64,000 bases of DNA, taken from assembly GCF_000376105.1 (NCBI RefSeq), contig NZ_AQWM01000009.1, forward strand, positions 56,921-120,920, read 5' to 3'. The notes beneath the pieces were generated by a model. The model saw nothing but the letters and a program-made list of their open reading frames with translations. It was not told where the DNA came from and did not search any database. Of this stretch, positions 16,835 to 24,720 are shown in pieces (the first letter of the stretch is position 1; each line of letters begins with the position of its first letter). Origin of the DNA: Asticcacaulis benevestitus DSM 16100 = ATCC BAA-896 (GTDB taxonomy: Bacteria; Pseudomonadota; Alphaproteobacteria; Caulobacterales; Caulobacteraceae). The translations under genes were made by a program, and so were the position numbers.

Positions 16835-17848
16835 CTAAACAAACGCATTTCTGCGCGTATCCGACGGCGTTTCGCCAAACAGATCGGCGTAATATTTCGA
16901 GAACCGGCTGATATGCGCAAAACCCAGACTGCGCGCGATATCGGCGATAGGCCGTCTCTCTTCCGCCGACAACAGGGCCTGCCGCGCCATGCGCAGACGC
17001 AAGACCCGCAGATAGGTGCGCGGCGTCATATCGAGATAGGTGCGGAAATTGACCTCCAGCGTGCGCACGCTGACATTAGCGACCCGCGCCACATCGGCGA
17101 TAGGCGGCGTCTCCAGAACATGCCGCTCCAGATATTTCTGCGCCAGCCGGATATGGTTTGGTAGCGGCATGGCCTGCTGCGATTGCAGGCGCTGACTGTA
17201 GCGATGCGGGATCGTCTCCAGAAGAAGCTGCGTGAAGGTTTCGATGATGCGCTTTTGCAGCGAGGCCGACAGGGTCTGACTCAGCATCAAAAAGGTGCGG
17301 CTGCGCAGGCTGGCGATGATGCCGGCGAAAAACTGATGCCGTTCCTCAGTCATGTCCAGGATCGGACTGAGATTGAGATTGTGCTCGATCGGGTGATGCA
17401 GAGTCTCTGACAGGAACTGCTGAGCGCAGACGAAGCTCATCTTGACGAAACAGCCCTCATACCCCCTCTCGGTGGGTAAATAGCTCAGGCTCGCGGCCGA
17501 CAGGGGCTGGTAAATGGCCGCCTGGCCCTCGCCAACAGCGATATTCATGCCAGGAAAGTTCAGCTCGATCCGGCCATGTGACGGAATCAGGATAACGAAA
17601 TCGGAATTATCCGCCACCGATGTCTGGCGAAAGGCGGTGCTGGTCGTGAAATGCCCGACCATCATCCGGCCATGCGAGCCCTCTGGCCCGCGCAGGATGG
17701 TGATGTTGAGCTTCCAGGTGAAAGGCAGTTCTGGCGTCAGTGGCGCGGCGTGCCACTCGAACAGACTGTTGAGCAGTTTGTGGCATGAGGCGAAATCATC
17801 GCCTTCATAGGCCCAAACCGCCTCACCGTCAGTTGTATCTGTCACCAT
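16835..17848 (-). CDS. AraC-family transcriptional regulator
   Basis: The protein has 337 residues. The N-terminal two thirds resemble the AraC-binding-like sensor domain of the AraC/OruR group (beta-rich, FVILIPSHGRIELNFPGMN, QAAIYQPLSAAS). The C-terminal hundred residues hold two helix-turn-helix motifs: PIADVARVANVSVRTLEVNF and RPIADIARSLGFAHISRFSK, ending YYADLFGETPSDTRR. No obvious target gene lies next to it, since the neighbour is convergent, so its regulon is unknown. A possible sRNA lies just upstream on the other strand. Confidence 0.93.
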   Translation of the reverse strand: MVTDTTDGEAVWAYEGDDFASCHKLLNSLFEWHAAPLTPELPFTWKLNITILRGPEGSHGRMMVGHFTTSTAFRQTSVADNSDFVILIPSHGRIELNFPGMNIAVGEGQAAIYQPLSAASLSYLPTERGYEGCFVKMSFVCAQQFLSETLHHPIEHNLNLSPILDMTEERHQFFAGIIASLRSRTFLMLSQTLSASLQKRIIETFTQLLLETIPHRYSQRLQSQQAMPLPNHIRLAQKYLERHVLETPPIADVARVANVSVRTLEVNFRTYLDMTPRTYLRVLRLRMARQALLSAEERRPIADIARSLGFAHISRFSKYYADLFGETPSDTRRNAFV

Positions 17849-17904
17849 GAAGGGTTCCCGGCTGCAGGCGTGCCCTGCCGCTCACGGTTTCGATTATCGC
17901 AAAC

Positions 17905-18029
17905 ATCAGAACGGATAAAGAGAAGGACTATCCGTTAAGGGTAAGACTAGGACGGAATACGCAGAAAAATAACACCAAAAGAACAATTCTCCTGAGAGGC
18001 GTAAATGTCATCATTTGCCTCTCTTTTTT
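17905..18029 (+). ncRNA. Candidate small RNA ending in an intrinsic terminator
   Basis: An 8-bp hairpin AACGGATA/TATCCGTT (17910-17917 with 17929-17936) carries an 11-nt purine-rich loop containing AAGGA. About 55 nt later comes a strong terminator: GAGAGGC-GT-AAATG paired with CATTTGCCTCTC, then TTTTTT (17994-18029). No plus-strand gene lies upstream within the gap, since the AraC gene is divergent, so the terminator needs another transcript to end. The 5' end is not determined. Confidence 0.35.
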
Positions 18030-18144
18030 CGACTGCGAGTTGTCCTAAGTAGAGCACCAATTTACACCAATTAACTTAACCATCCATTTACTGCGCAAGT
18101 TTGTCAATAAACGCACCAGCGCCCCAAGCGGTATCATTTGCATA
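18030..18144. other. AT-rich spacer without recognised content
   Basis: Part of the roughly 630-bp region between the AraC gene and 18484 that has low GC. It contains TTAA-N7-TTTA near 18070, a poor CtrA-like half match, and no frame with a convincing ribosome site. Confidence 0.3.
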
Positions 18145-18414
18145 CTATATCAACGCAAAACTCCGTTTACCATCTATTAGCATGTGACACGCAACTCTTC
18201 GTGGGCGCGATGTATACATTATATGTCCAGTCCAATAGTGTTCTTTTTTTGGGCTGTAGACATATAAATAAGTGGCATCGATGTGTGTGACAGTAAGTGA
18301 ACCCCAAGCCATAGATCGGAGGCCCGTGCCGCTGATCAGCAAGGGGCCGGCGTAAAACCGTATCCGGGGCGTATGCCATTGCCAGCCTTGGCTTTTTTGA
18401 GGTGGCGTGGCCAT
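18145..18414 (-). CDS. Possible small protein of 89 aa
   Basis: The ATG at 18414 is preceded by AAGGTGGAG, an excellent ribosome-binding site. The predicted protein (MATPPQKSQGWQWHTPRIRF...) is basic, Tyr/His-rich, without a signal peptide, and not recognised. Codon use is more AT-rich than the surroundings. It is divergent from the small gene at 18484, which supports a promoter between them. A non-coding origin cannot be ruled out. Confidence 0.4.
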   Translation of the reverse strand: MATPPQKSQGWQWHTPRIRFYAGPLLISGTGLRSMAWGSLTVTHIDATYLYVYSPKKEHYWTGHIMYTSRPRRVACHMLIDGKRSFALI

Positions 18415-18483
18415 TTGCTCCACCTTTCGCCTGTATTTACTGTCATTCAGACTATACTTATGTTTTGCCCCCCTGGTGTTTTG

Positions 18484-18699
18484 ATGCCCCATATTGCCGT
18501 TTACAGATTTTTCCGCCGCGACCAGGACACGGGTATCGACAGCATAGATACACGCATGGCAACGGCGCTGGCGATCAGCGCAGCCGGTTACGATATCATC
18601 GAACAGGATGTAATGGACGTGCCCGTAGACCACATCGATGCCGAAGGCTTTACCAGCGAAGGCTACTGGGATCGCTTCAAGCCACCGCTCTACCTGTAA
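18484..18699 (+). CDS. Hypothetical protein, 71 aa
   Basis: Starts with MPHIAVYRFFRRDQDTGIDS and ends DRFKPPLYL. The internal ATG at 18484 is preferred because upstream codons look non-coding. It is soluble, acidic, and GC-rich at third positions like the chromosomal genes, which supports it being real. The opposite-strand frame across this gene is a shadow. A GC-rich hairpin follows at 18707. Confidence 0.6.
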   Translation: MPHIAVYRFFRRDQDTGIDSIDTRMATALAISAAGYDIIEQDVMDVPVDHIDAEGFTSEGYWDRFKPPLYL

Positions 18700-18706
18700 T
18701 TTGGGC

Positions 18707-18733
18707 AAAAAAAGCCGCGCACAACGGCGCGGC
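18707..18733 (-). terminator. Hairpin with T-run on the minus side
   Basis: Stem GCCGCGC/GCGCGGC (18714-18720 with 18727-18733). The minus-strand side continues with seven T; the plus side has CAAGTTT only. It would terminate transcripts arriving from the right on the minus strand, but no minus-strand gene ends here. Confidence 0.4.
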
Positions 18734-18806
18734 CAAGTTTACAGGGAGGAAACGCCCAGGAAGGGCAAAGGCCTCGAAAAAGGCCTAGAGCCAATCCATA
18801 GCAGGC

Positions 18807-18846
18807 TGTTAGCGCTAACGCAAACAAATAATGACAGCGCTGTCAT
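18807..18846. promoter_or_regulatory. Two LacI-type palindromic operators upstream of the cyclophilin gene
   Basis: GTTAGCGCTAAC (18808-18819) and ATGACAGCGCTGTCAT (18831-18846) are perfect palindromes with an AGCGCT centre, the pattern bound by LacI-family regulators of sugar genes in Caulobacterales. The second occurs identically at 42495-42510. They lie 78-117 bp upstream of the ATG at 18924. Confidence 0.5.
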
Positions 18847-18923
18847 GTTTTTTTGCCTTTTTCGCCATCTTGTCATGCCGCGCGCGATCTTCGATAGTCA
18901 TGGTTCACTCATGGAGCCGGTCG

Positions 18924-19559
18924 ATGCTGGGCAAACGCACATTTCTGACAACCGGCCTGGCTCTTATCGTCGCCGCCTGCTCCAAACCGGCCAGCCAGCC
19001 GGCGCCAAAGCCGGTCACGCCGGCAGCCGCACCGCCGCCAGACACCGTCAAGATCAGCCTAATGACCAGTGAAGGCGAGATCGTTCTCGAACTCGAGGCG
19101 AAAAAAGCGCCGGTCACCACCGCCAACTTCCTGCACTATGTCGATACCGGCAAACTTGACGATGGCCATTTCTGGCGCGCGCTGAAGGTCGGCAAGGCGG
19201 AGGGATTTATTCAGGCCGCCATCACCACGCCGCCCTATCCGCCGGTCCGGCATGAATCGACACAGCAGACCGGCCTTAGCCATACCGATGGCACCATCTC
19301 CATGTCGCGCTACGCGCCGGGCACCGCCACCATCGATTTCACCATCTCGGTCGGCGACATGACCTATCTCGATGCCGGCGGCAGCGGCTCGGCCGATGGC
19401 GAGGGCTATGCCGCCTTTGGTCATGTGGTCAGCGGCATGGATGTGGTCAGGCGCATCCTGCGCGGCCGCACCGACCGCAAGCGCGACGAGGATGGTCTGG
19501 AGGACCAGATGCTGGCCAAACCGGTGACCATCACCACAGCGCGTCGCTTACCCGATTAA
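18924..19559 (+). CDS. Lipoprotein peptidyl-prolyl isomerase, cyclophilin type
   Basis: Catalyses cis-trans isomerisation of prolyl bonds in envelope proteins. Start at ATG 18924 with GGAG 7 nt before it, giving MLGKRTFLTTGLALIVAACS, a lipoprotein signal with lipobox VAAC. A Pro/Ala linker (residues 25-42) precedes the cyclophilin domain (VKISLMTSEGEIVLELEAKK, TTANFLHYVDTGKLDDGHFW). GFIQAA replaces the usual F-x-Q-G-G active-site stretch, and the AFGHVVSGMDVVRRI motif near the end is standard. The catalytic Arg is not obvious (the usual FHRV is FWRA), so activity may be reduced. LacI-type operators upstream suggest sugar-linked control, as inference. Confidence 0.88.
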   Translation: MLGKRTFLTTGLALIVAACSKPASQPAPKPVTPAAAPPPDTVKISLMTSEGEIVLELEAKKAPVTTANFLHYVDTGKLDDGHFWRALKVGKAEGFIQAAITTPPYPPVRHESTQQTGLSHTDGTISMSRYAPGTATIDFTISVGDMTYLDAGGSGSADGEGYAAFGHVVSGMDVVRRILRGRTDRKRDEDGLEDQMLAKPVTITTARRLPD

Positions 19560-19562
19560 GGG

Positions 19563-19700
19563 TCAGCGATCGTCGCGCGCGTCCGGATCGGGCATGGGTT
19601 CCGGCACCGGCATCGGTACATCGGGTTGAACGTCGGGCACAACAGGCGCCGGAACGGGCACTGGCGGCGGCGGATCATGCGGCAGATTCGGGTCTTCCAT
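19563..19700 (-). CDS. Small proline-rich acidic protein, 45 aa
   Basis: The ATG at 19700 follows AAGGAG by 8 nt, a near-ideal ribosome site. The product MEDPNLPHDPPPPVPVPAPV... is almost entirely Pro, Val, Asp and Met repeats and probably disordered. Such short Pro/Asp proteins are frequent in Caulobacterales but lack known roles. It converges with the cyclophilin gene (4 bp between stops). Confidence 0.55.
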   Translation of the reverse strand: MEDPNLPHDPPPPVPVPAPVVPDVQPDVPMPVPEPMPDPDARDDR

Positions 19701-19789
19701 AGCAGGGCTCCTTGTGAGCCTCCTGTCTAGGCCTTTACAGCTAAAGATGCCGCCGTGACCCGCTGCGCCTTCCATCAAGAAGCTATGCT

Positions 19790-20179
19790 TCAGTCGAGCC
19801 GCGTCCAGTCAACGCCCTTGCACACCAGACCACCCAGCACGCAGCCGCGCGTCGTCATACGGCTCTCGGCCACGGTCATGGACAGACGGTAGGTCAGCTT
19901 GCGTTGCGGATCATAGGCCTTGCCCTTCCAGTGGCCGTCACCGCTGTGAGCCACCGTCATGACCAGCTTGTCGCCGGTCTTTTCGTCCTTGGTGCCGGCC
20001 TTGATCCAGGTGTTGACGGCGCAGAGATCGTCACCGCACGGCGCGATCTTCACCTTCGCCTTGCCGTCGCCGCGCGACCAGTTGCCTTCGGGCGAAGGCT
20101 CGGCATGCGCCGCAGGTGCCAGGCTCACGGTTGTCAGGGCCAGGCCGGCCGCGACAGCGATCAGGGTCTTTATCATCAT
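19790..20179 (-). CDS. DUF2147 periplasmic protein
   Basis: The protein has 129 residues with a signal peptide (residues 1-26, cleaved after AHA). The mature part has the DUF2147 pattern: PEGNWSRGDGKAKVKIAPCG, DDLCAVNTWIK, KGKAYDPQRKLTYRLSM, and a C-terminal cysteine pair GCVLGGLVCKG with W/R. The fold is a small beta-barrel; no enzymatic role is established. GGAGAGAC precedes the ATG. A palindromic element lies directly upstream. Confidence 0.9.
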   Translation of the reverse strand: MMIKTLIAVAAGLALTTVSLAPAAHAEPSPEGNWSRGDGKAKVKIAPCGDDLCAVNTWIKAGTKDEKTGDKLVMTVAHSGDGHWKGKAYDPQRKLTYRLSMTVAESRMTTRGCVLGGLVCKGVDWTRLD

Positions 20180-20188
20180 GTCTCTCCG

Positions 20189-20290
20189 TTAGAGCGCTTT
20201 CCGAAAAGTGTGACGCACTTTTCGGGTCAAAAAGCGCATAAAGGCAAAGAATGAGAGCGCTGATCTGATCCAGTTAGATCGGCGCTCTAA
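20189..20290. repeat. Nested inverted-repeat element of the alphaproteobacterial AGAGCG type
   Basis: Outer ends TTAGAGCGC (20189) and GCGCTCTAA (20290) are perfect inverted repeats. Inside are hairpin CCGAAAAGTG/CACTTTTCGG (20201-20225), enclosed by GCGCTTT/AAAGCGC, and hairpin GAGCGCTGATCT/AGATCGGCGCTC (20254-20288). Similar TAGAGCG...CGCTCTA elements are widespread in Rhizobiales and relatives, as known to me. Confidence 0.6.
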
Positions 20291-20412
20291 CCGCCGTCCC
20301 TGACAGTCCATACGGCGGAAGACGGCATCCGGATCACGGCGAAATTTTTGACCGCGGCATGAACCAGCCCCTCCCCTCCGCCGTATCCGTCATAAGCCAC
20401 ATGGAAACCCGC

Positions 20413-21213
20413 ATGCCTCTGCTCACCACCAACACGCTTGTCCTGCTCGGTCTCGCCGCCGGTATCAGCCTCGTCATGATGGCCGCCACCGTGGTGCAAC
20501 TCGTCACCAAGAAAAGCGGCTGGATCGATACCTTGTGGACCTTCGCGGTCGGTGCCGGTGGCATCGCCGCCACGCTGCTCCCGGCCGAGGGCGCCAACGA
20601 CACCCGCCGCCTTGTGGTGGGCGTTCTGGTGGCCGTATGGGCGTTGCGCCTTGGCCTGCATATCGCCAGCCGCACCCATTCGGGCGAGGACGATCCGCGC
20701 TACGCGGCTATCCAGAAAGAGCACCCGAAGGACTGGCCGGTCTATCTGTTCGGGATGCTGCAGGCGCAGGCCCTGGCCGCCTTCGTGCTGGTGCTGGCCG
20801 TGCGCTACGCCGCCATCAACCCTGCGCCTTTCCCGGCCCTGCTTGATATCTTAGGCGTCGTCATTCTGGTCATCGCCCTGATCGGCGAAGGCGTGGCGGA
20901 TGCGCAGGTCAAGGCGTTCGGCAAGGCGCACAAGGGAGCCGTCGCCAATACCGGCCTGTGGAAGTATTCGCGCCACCCCAACTATTTCTTTGAGTGGCTT
21001 AGCTGGTGTGGCTGGGCGCTGATCGCCCTTTCGCAACCCTTCGGCTGGCTGGCCCTGCTGGCGCCGATCCAGATGTATATCCTGCTCGTCCATGTCTCTG
21101 GCATACCGCCGCTCGAAAAACACATGCTGGCGACGCGCGGCGATAAGTTCCGCGCCTACCAGGCCCGCACCAACGCCTTTTTCCCCGGACGTCCCAAAAA
21201 GGAAAAGCTATGA
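20413..21213 (+). CDS. DUF1295 membrane protein (steroid 5-alpha-reductase-like)
   Basis: An integral membrane protein of about 266 residues with six or more hydrophobic segments (LVLLGLAAGISLVMMAATV, LVVGVLVAVWALRLGLHIAS, AFVLVLAVRYAAI, LGVVILVIALIGEGVADAQ, WALIALSQPFGWLALLAPIQ). The family motif GLWKYSRHPNYFFEWLSWCG near the C-terminus is clear and forms the NADPH/substrate site in relatives. Start uncertain: ATG at 20401 or 20413. It overlaps the methyltransferase gene by 4 bp; DUF1295 and CFA-synthase-like genes are commonly paired and probably act together on fatty acyl chains or lipids, as inference. Confidence 0.92.
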   Translation: MPLLTTNTLVLLGLAAGISLVMMAATVVQLVTKKSGWIDTLWTFAVGAGGIAATLLPAEGANDTRRLVVGVLVAVWALRLGLHIASRTHSGEDDPRYAAIQKEHPKDWPVYLFGMLQAQALAAFVLVLAVRYAAINPAPFPALLDILGVVILVIALIGEGVADAQVKAFGKAHKGAVANTGLWKYSRHPNYFFEWLSWCGWALIALSQPFGWLALLAPIQMYILLVHVSGIPPLEKHMLATRGDKFRAYQARTNAFFPGRPKKEKL

Positions 21214-22229
21214 ATCTCGCCACCACGCTCGCCGAACGCACGCCCCTGCCCAATGGCCTGACCCTGGCCGCCATTGACTGGCTGGTCGGCCGCAGCAAGT
21301 GCCAGATCGCCGCAGCCGCCATGCCGGAAGAGGCCTTCGTAGCCGCCATGAACGCCTATCCGGTCGCCGTCCATACGGATGCCGCCAACGCCCAGCACTA
21401 TGAAATTCCCGACGCGTTTTTCGGGCTTATTCTGGGCGCCCAGCGCAAATATTCGTGCTGCCTCTATGCCGATGACGGCACCACGCTTGATGAGGCTGAA
21501 ACCCTGGCCCTACTGGAAACCAGCCGGCACGCCGATCTGCACGACGGCCAGACCATCCTGGAGCTCGGCTGCGGCTGGGGCTCCCTGTCGCTGCATATGG
21601 CCAAGGCCTATCCGAACGCGCGCATCGTTTCGGTGTCCAATTCGCAGTCCCAGCGCGCCTATATCGAGCGTCAGGCGGTTTTGCGCAAACTGCCTAATCT
21701 TCGCGTCATCACCGCCGATATGAACGATTTCACCATCGACCAGACCTTCGATCGCATCGTCTCGGTCGAGATGTTCGAGCATATGTCGAACTGGCAGGCC
21801 CTGCTGGCACGCGCCCGCGGCTGGCTGAAAGCCGATGGCAGCCTGTTCCTGCACGTCTTCACCTCCAGCCGCCATTCCTACCGCTTCAACCACGCTGAAA
21901 ACGCCGACGACTGGATCGGGAAATACTTCTTCACCGGCGGCATCATGCCGGCGCGTGACCTGCCACACCGCTTCCCGGACCTGTTCACGGTCGAGGCCGA
22001 ATGGCGCTGGTCGGGCGAGAATTACCGCCGCACCGCCATGGAATGGCTCGATAATTTCGACGCGCAGTCTGAGCATATCTGGCCCATCCTGAAAGCGGTC
22101 TATGGCAAGGACGCCAACCTGTGGCGCCGGCGCTGGCGTCTGTTTTTCCTCGCCACCGCCGGCCTGTGGGGCCATGACGGCGGCCGCGAATGGGGCGTCG
22201 GGCACTATCGGATGAAGCCGGTGGGATAG
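21210..22229 (+). CDS. Cyclopropane-fatty-acyl-phospholipid-synthase family methyltransferase
   Basis: SAM-dependent enzyme of 339 residues that modifies unsaturated lipid acyl chains. SAM-binding motif I is ILELGCGWGSLSLHMAK; the family motif VEMFEHM follows, and the bicarbonate-pocket-like Cys and His residues near YSCCLYADDG and LHVFTSSRHSYRF are visible. It is shorter than E. coli Cfa (382 aa) at the N-terminus, as in the alphaproteobacterial branch that pairs with DUF1295. Translation is coupled to the preceding gene through ATGA. The exact substrate is unknown. Confidence 0.93.
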   Translation: MNLATTLAERTPLPNGLTLAAIDWLVGRSKCQIAAAAMPEEAFVAAMNAYPVAVHTDAANAQHYEIPDAFFGLILGAQRKYSCCLYADDGTTLDEAETLALLETSRHADLHDGQTILELGCGWGSLSLHMAKAYPNARIVSVSNSQSQRAYIERQAVLRKLPNLRVITADMNDFTIDQTFDRIVSVEMFEHMSNWQALLARARGWLKADGSLFLHVFTSSRHSYRFNHAENADDWIGKYFFTGGIMPARDLPHRFPDLFTVEAEWRWSGENYRRTAMEWLDNFDAQSEHIWPILKAVYGKDANLWRRRWRLFFLATAGLWGHDGGREWGVGHYRMKPVG

Positions 22230-22238
22230 GTTTTATAA

Positions 22239-22462
22239 TCCACAGATTACACAGATTACACAGATTACACAGATTACACAGATTACACAGATTACACAGA
22301 TTACACAGATTACACAGATTACACAGATTACACAGATTACACAGATTACACAGATTACACAGATTACACAGATTACACAGATTACACAGATTACACAGAT
22401 TAACACAGATTAAGAAGAGCACCGGCTTGTCCGCGTCAATTCTCAATCTGTGTAATCTGTGG
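22239..22462. repeat. Array of 9-bp tandem repeats inside an inverted-repeat element
   Basis: Seventeen perfect ACAGATTAC units (22242-22394) are followed by a degenerate eighteenth. CCACAGATTACACAGATT at 22240-22257 is mirrored by AATCTGTGTAATCTGTGG at 22445-22462. The related unexpanded element lies at 27089-27226. Frames through it (His-Arg-Leu or Asn-Leu-Cys repeats) are not genes. No other content is seen in this 246-bp gap. Confidence 0.9.
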
Positions 22463-22475
22463 ATTCCTTAAAATC

Positions 22476-23609
22476 CTAGTTCGCCGCGAAAACCGACTTC
22501 GGAATATGCGTGATCCGGCACGCCAGATCCGCCTCACCCGACGCCACGATATAGTGGTCACCCGCATCAGCGATGCCCGTTGTAAACACCACATCACGCA
22601 GATACATCTGGTGCTCGATCGGTCGGGTCAGATCGGGACTGGCCTCGATCAGTGGCGCATGATCCGTGCGCACCACGCAGGCAGGGTCGTCCTTATCCAG
22701 CAACGACCAGTAGGTGCGATAGATACCGACCAGTTCCTTCGGCTCGACGCCATGCCACAGACTAAGCCAGCCCTCCGGCGTCAGGATCGGCGGTGTGCCG
22801 CCGCCCATGCGCGCCGTTGCCACGGTCGCCGAATGTGGCCTGATCCCCGGCTTGCGGTGCGGCTTCCAGTAAAGCGCGTCCTTCGAGGTCGCCAGATTGA
22901 TCGAAGGGCCGGCGCGCCACTCGCTGCCGGGCGGATAGGCGAAATAGACATACCCCAGCGGCCGCGTCTGGGCCCAATACTCACCCCCGACCTTGCCCTC
23001 AAAAATCAGCATGTCCTTGTTCTGGTGATCCAGCACGATATCCTCAAACGTCCAGTCGAGACCATTGGGCGAACTGTACAGCGTGGTCGAATGGCGCTCC
23101 GGGCTGACCGAACAACTGGTCATCAGGAAGCGCCCCTCAACCTTACTGATGCGCGGATCTTCGATACCGTAACATTGCAGGCTGTCCTGCGGCGCCACGG
23201 CCTTGTCGTAGTGCATGGCCACGACCTCAAGCCCGTCGGGTTTCAGTTCCACCGGCAGTAGCCACGACAGCGAGGTCAGGGCGATGATCTTCCAGCCGCC
23301 GCCGCGCAGTTTGAAGACGCGCGGATCGGCGGTATCGACGAGATCGAGCGGCCAGGCATCGAGCACATAACGCCCTTCGTCCCAGCGGATCGCATGGACA
23401 TGGCCATCGAAGATCGGATTTTTCAGCGCCTCGGCGATCCGCACCAGCAATAACAGATTGCCGTTATCGAGGCGGGTCAGACCGGGATTGAAGGCGCCCA
23501 GAACATAGGTTTCCCCAAGGACGCTTTTTGGCAAGTGCCCGGCCAGTGGCGAGCGCGACAGGTCTATATCGTCGGGCGTTAAAATCAGGCGATCGATGGC
23601 GTAGGTCAT
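22476..23609 (-). CDS. GH130-like beta-mannoside phosphorylase/glycosidase
   Basis: A cytosolic five-bladed beta-propeller enzyme family that phosphorolyses or hydrolyses beta-mannosides. The protein has 377 residues without a signal peptide. Propeller-type motifs are visible: GAFNPGLTRLDNGNLLLLVR, YGIEDPRISKVEGRFLMTSC (the conserved ED-P-R segment) and LIFEGKVGGEYWAQTRP, followed by SLWHGVEP. The Asp of IEDPRI matches the region of the catalytic acid in GH130. It overlaps a 71-aa gene by one base (TGATG). It may act on sugars from plant or microbial glycans; specificity cannot be assigned. Confidence 0.82.
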   Translation of the reverse strand: MTYAIDRLILTPDDIDLSRSPLAGHLPKSVLGETYVLGAFNPGLTRLDNGNLLLLVRIAEALKNPIFDGHVHAIRWDEGRYVLDAWPLDLVDTADPRVFKLRGGGWKIIALTSLSWLLPVELKPDGLEVVAMHYDKAVAPQDSLQCYGIEDPRISKVEGRFLMTSCSVSPERHSTTLYSSPNGLDWTFEDIVLDHQNKDMLIFEGKVGGEYWAQTRPLGYVYFAYPPGSEWRAGPSINLATSKDALYWKPHRKPGIRPHSATVATARMGGGTPPILTPEGWLSLWHGVEPKELVGIYRTYWSLLDKDDPACVVRTDHAPLIEASPDLTRPIEHQMYLRDVVFTTGIADAGDHYIVASGEADLACRITHIPKSVFAAN

Positions 23610-23824
23610 CAGCGCACCGGCCTCGGCCCAGAAAGGGAAGTGTCGGCGATCGGGGTCTGGCGTTCCGCATCAAGCAATTCCTCGTCCGTATCGTGCACCG
23701 CAATCACGCCGTCCTCGGGCATGTCGGTGGAATCGATATCGACGCCGGCGGCATCCGTCAGATGATCGTCACCTGGCTTGAGTACGCTGTCGCGCGCAAT
23801 ACCTTTCGAGGTCGTTTGGGTCAT
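23609..23824 (-). CDS. Small acidic protein, 71 aa, upstream of the GH130-like gene
   Basis: The ATG at 23824 has GGAG 7 nt upstream; the stop overlaps the ATG of the GH130-like gene, so the two are co-translated. The protein is Asp/Thr-rich (DAAGVDIDSTDMPEDGVIAV) without a known domain. The tight coupling suggests a partner or a leader-type role, but nothing specific can be seen. Confidence 0.65.
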   Translation of the reverse strand: MTQTTSKGIARDSVLKPGDDHLTDAAGVDIDSTDMPEDGVIAVHDTDEELLDAERQTPIADTSLSGPRPVR

Positions 23825-23877
23825 GATCGTGCTCCTCTTCTGGAGCGCGAAACTGCCCCCACAGCCATCAAGAGACA

Positions 23878-24591
23878 ATGCGGTTTTACGTCATAATAAG
23901 ACCATCAAGCCCATGTATTAAAACAACCCTACCCCTCATCACGTTCGGCGGAACAGCGGAGTTTACAACCCTGCACACTGTCTTGCGCGCGTTTGTCAAA
24001 GGCCTGGCCTGGTTTGTGGCCGGCTGCGCCGTGTTCGCCTTCGTCAGTTGCTCGACGCAGCGCAGCGGCCTGACCATCCTGCGTGCCTCCACAGGGTCCG
24101 GTTTCAGCGACTGCAGTACCACCTATGGCGATCCGAGTCTGGTGGAGGGTGGCGTGGCGAAGGCCAATCCCGAATGGGAAAAAGCCAATCTGGTCATGGT
24201 GCGTCTGCCGTGGCGAGCCCATACGGCGTGGGACCCGAAACTGGCCATCCGCAGCCTGCAAGTGCACCGGCAGGCTGCGCCATCGCTGCAACGCGCCATG
24301 GCAGCTATCTGGATGCGGTCGGGCGAGAGTCAGGCGGAGATCGACCGGCTGGGCCTGTCGTCGATTGGCGGCGGCTATAACTGGCGGGCGATCCGCAGCG
24401 GCGGCGCTTTATCGACGCACGCCTATGGCTGCGCCGTCGATTTCGACCCCAACCGCAACGCGTTGGGCGACACATCGCCGAATTTCGCCCTGCCGCAAAA
24501 CCGCTATGTCATCGAGGCTTTCCGCACCGAGGGCTGGCGCTGGGGCGGCGTCTGGCCTACTCCCGACGGCATGCACTTTCAAGCGCCGTAG
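23878..24591 (+). CDS. M15-type peptidase (D-Ala-D-Ala carboxypeptidase-like), probably exported
   Basis: Cleaves peptidoglycan peptide stems in the M15/VanY-like family. The zinc-site motifs are present: STHAYGCAVDFDPNRN (S-x-H-x6-D) and, near the end, GWRWGGVW...DGMHFQ. A membrane or lipoprotein signal, LAWFVAGCAVFAFVSCS, sits around residues 44-60, so the true start is probably inside the frame, perhaps a TTG near 23992. The first 40 codons look non-coding. Cys-59 could be a lipobox cysteine (AFVSC). Three copies of a 19-bp repeat follow, the first including the stop codon. Confidence 0.82.
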   Translation: MRFYVIIRPSSPCIKTTLPLITFGGTAEFTTLHTVLRAFVKGLAWFVAGCAVFAFVSCSTQRSGLTILRASTGSGFSDCSTTYGDPSLVEGGVAKANPEWEKANLVMVRLPWRAHTAWDPKLAIRSLQVHRQAAPSLQRAMAAIWMRSGESQAEIDRLGLSSIGGGYNWRAIRSGGALSTHAYGCAVDFDPNRNALGDTSPNFALPQNRYVIEAFRTEGWRWGGVWPTPDGMHFQAP

Positions 24592-24629
24592 GGTTTGGCA
24601 AGCGCCGTAGGGTTTGGCAGGCGCCGTAA
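24581..24629 (+). repeat. 19-bp tandem repeat spanning the peptidase stop codon
   Basis: AAGCGCCGTAGGGTTTGGC occurs at 24581-24599 and 24600-24618, with a partial third copy at 24619-24629. Each copy contains the GCGCCGTAG that ends the peptidase gene, so the gene end was duplicated by slippage. Confidence 0.85.
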
Positions 24630-24636
24630 TCCCTTA

Positions 24637-24706
24637 TACCTCCCCGCTTGCCGGGGAGGGGACCGTGCCCATTCTTCATGGGCGTGGTGGTGGGGTATCT
24701 TACTTT
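24637..24706 (+). repeat. Dispersed repeat family A, copy 4
   Basis: CCTCCCCGCTTGCCGGGGAGG stem, GGGACCG, second stem GCCCAT/ATGGGC, then GTGGTGGTGGGGTATCTTAC. It sits between the convergent ends of the peptidase and TPR-like genes. Confidence 0.75.
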
Positions 24707-24720
24707 CTTCTAAGAACCCC

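Noticed and set aside
18145..18708. 187-codon minus-strand frame
   Set aside because: Its first half is opposite the better supported gene 18484-18699; only the part from ATG 18414 has a ribosome site and was kept.
22242..22401. CRISPR-like array
   Set aside because: Units are 9 bp, contiguous and without spacers, so it is a simple tandem repeat.
22190..22471. His-Arg-Leu repeat protein
   Set aside because: It is the translation of the 9-bp tandem DNA array and starts inside the methyltransferase gene.
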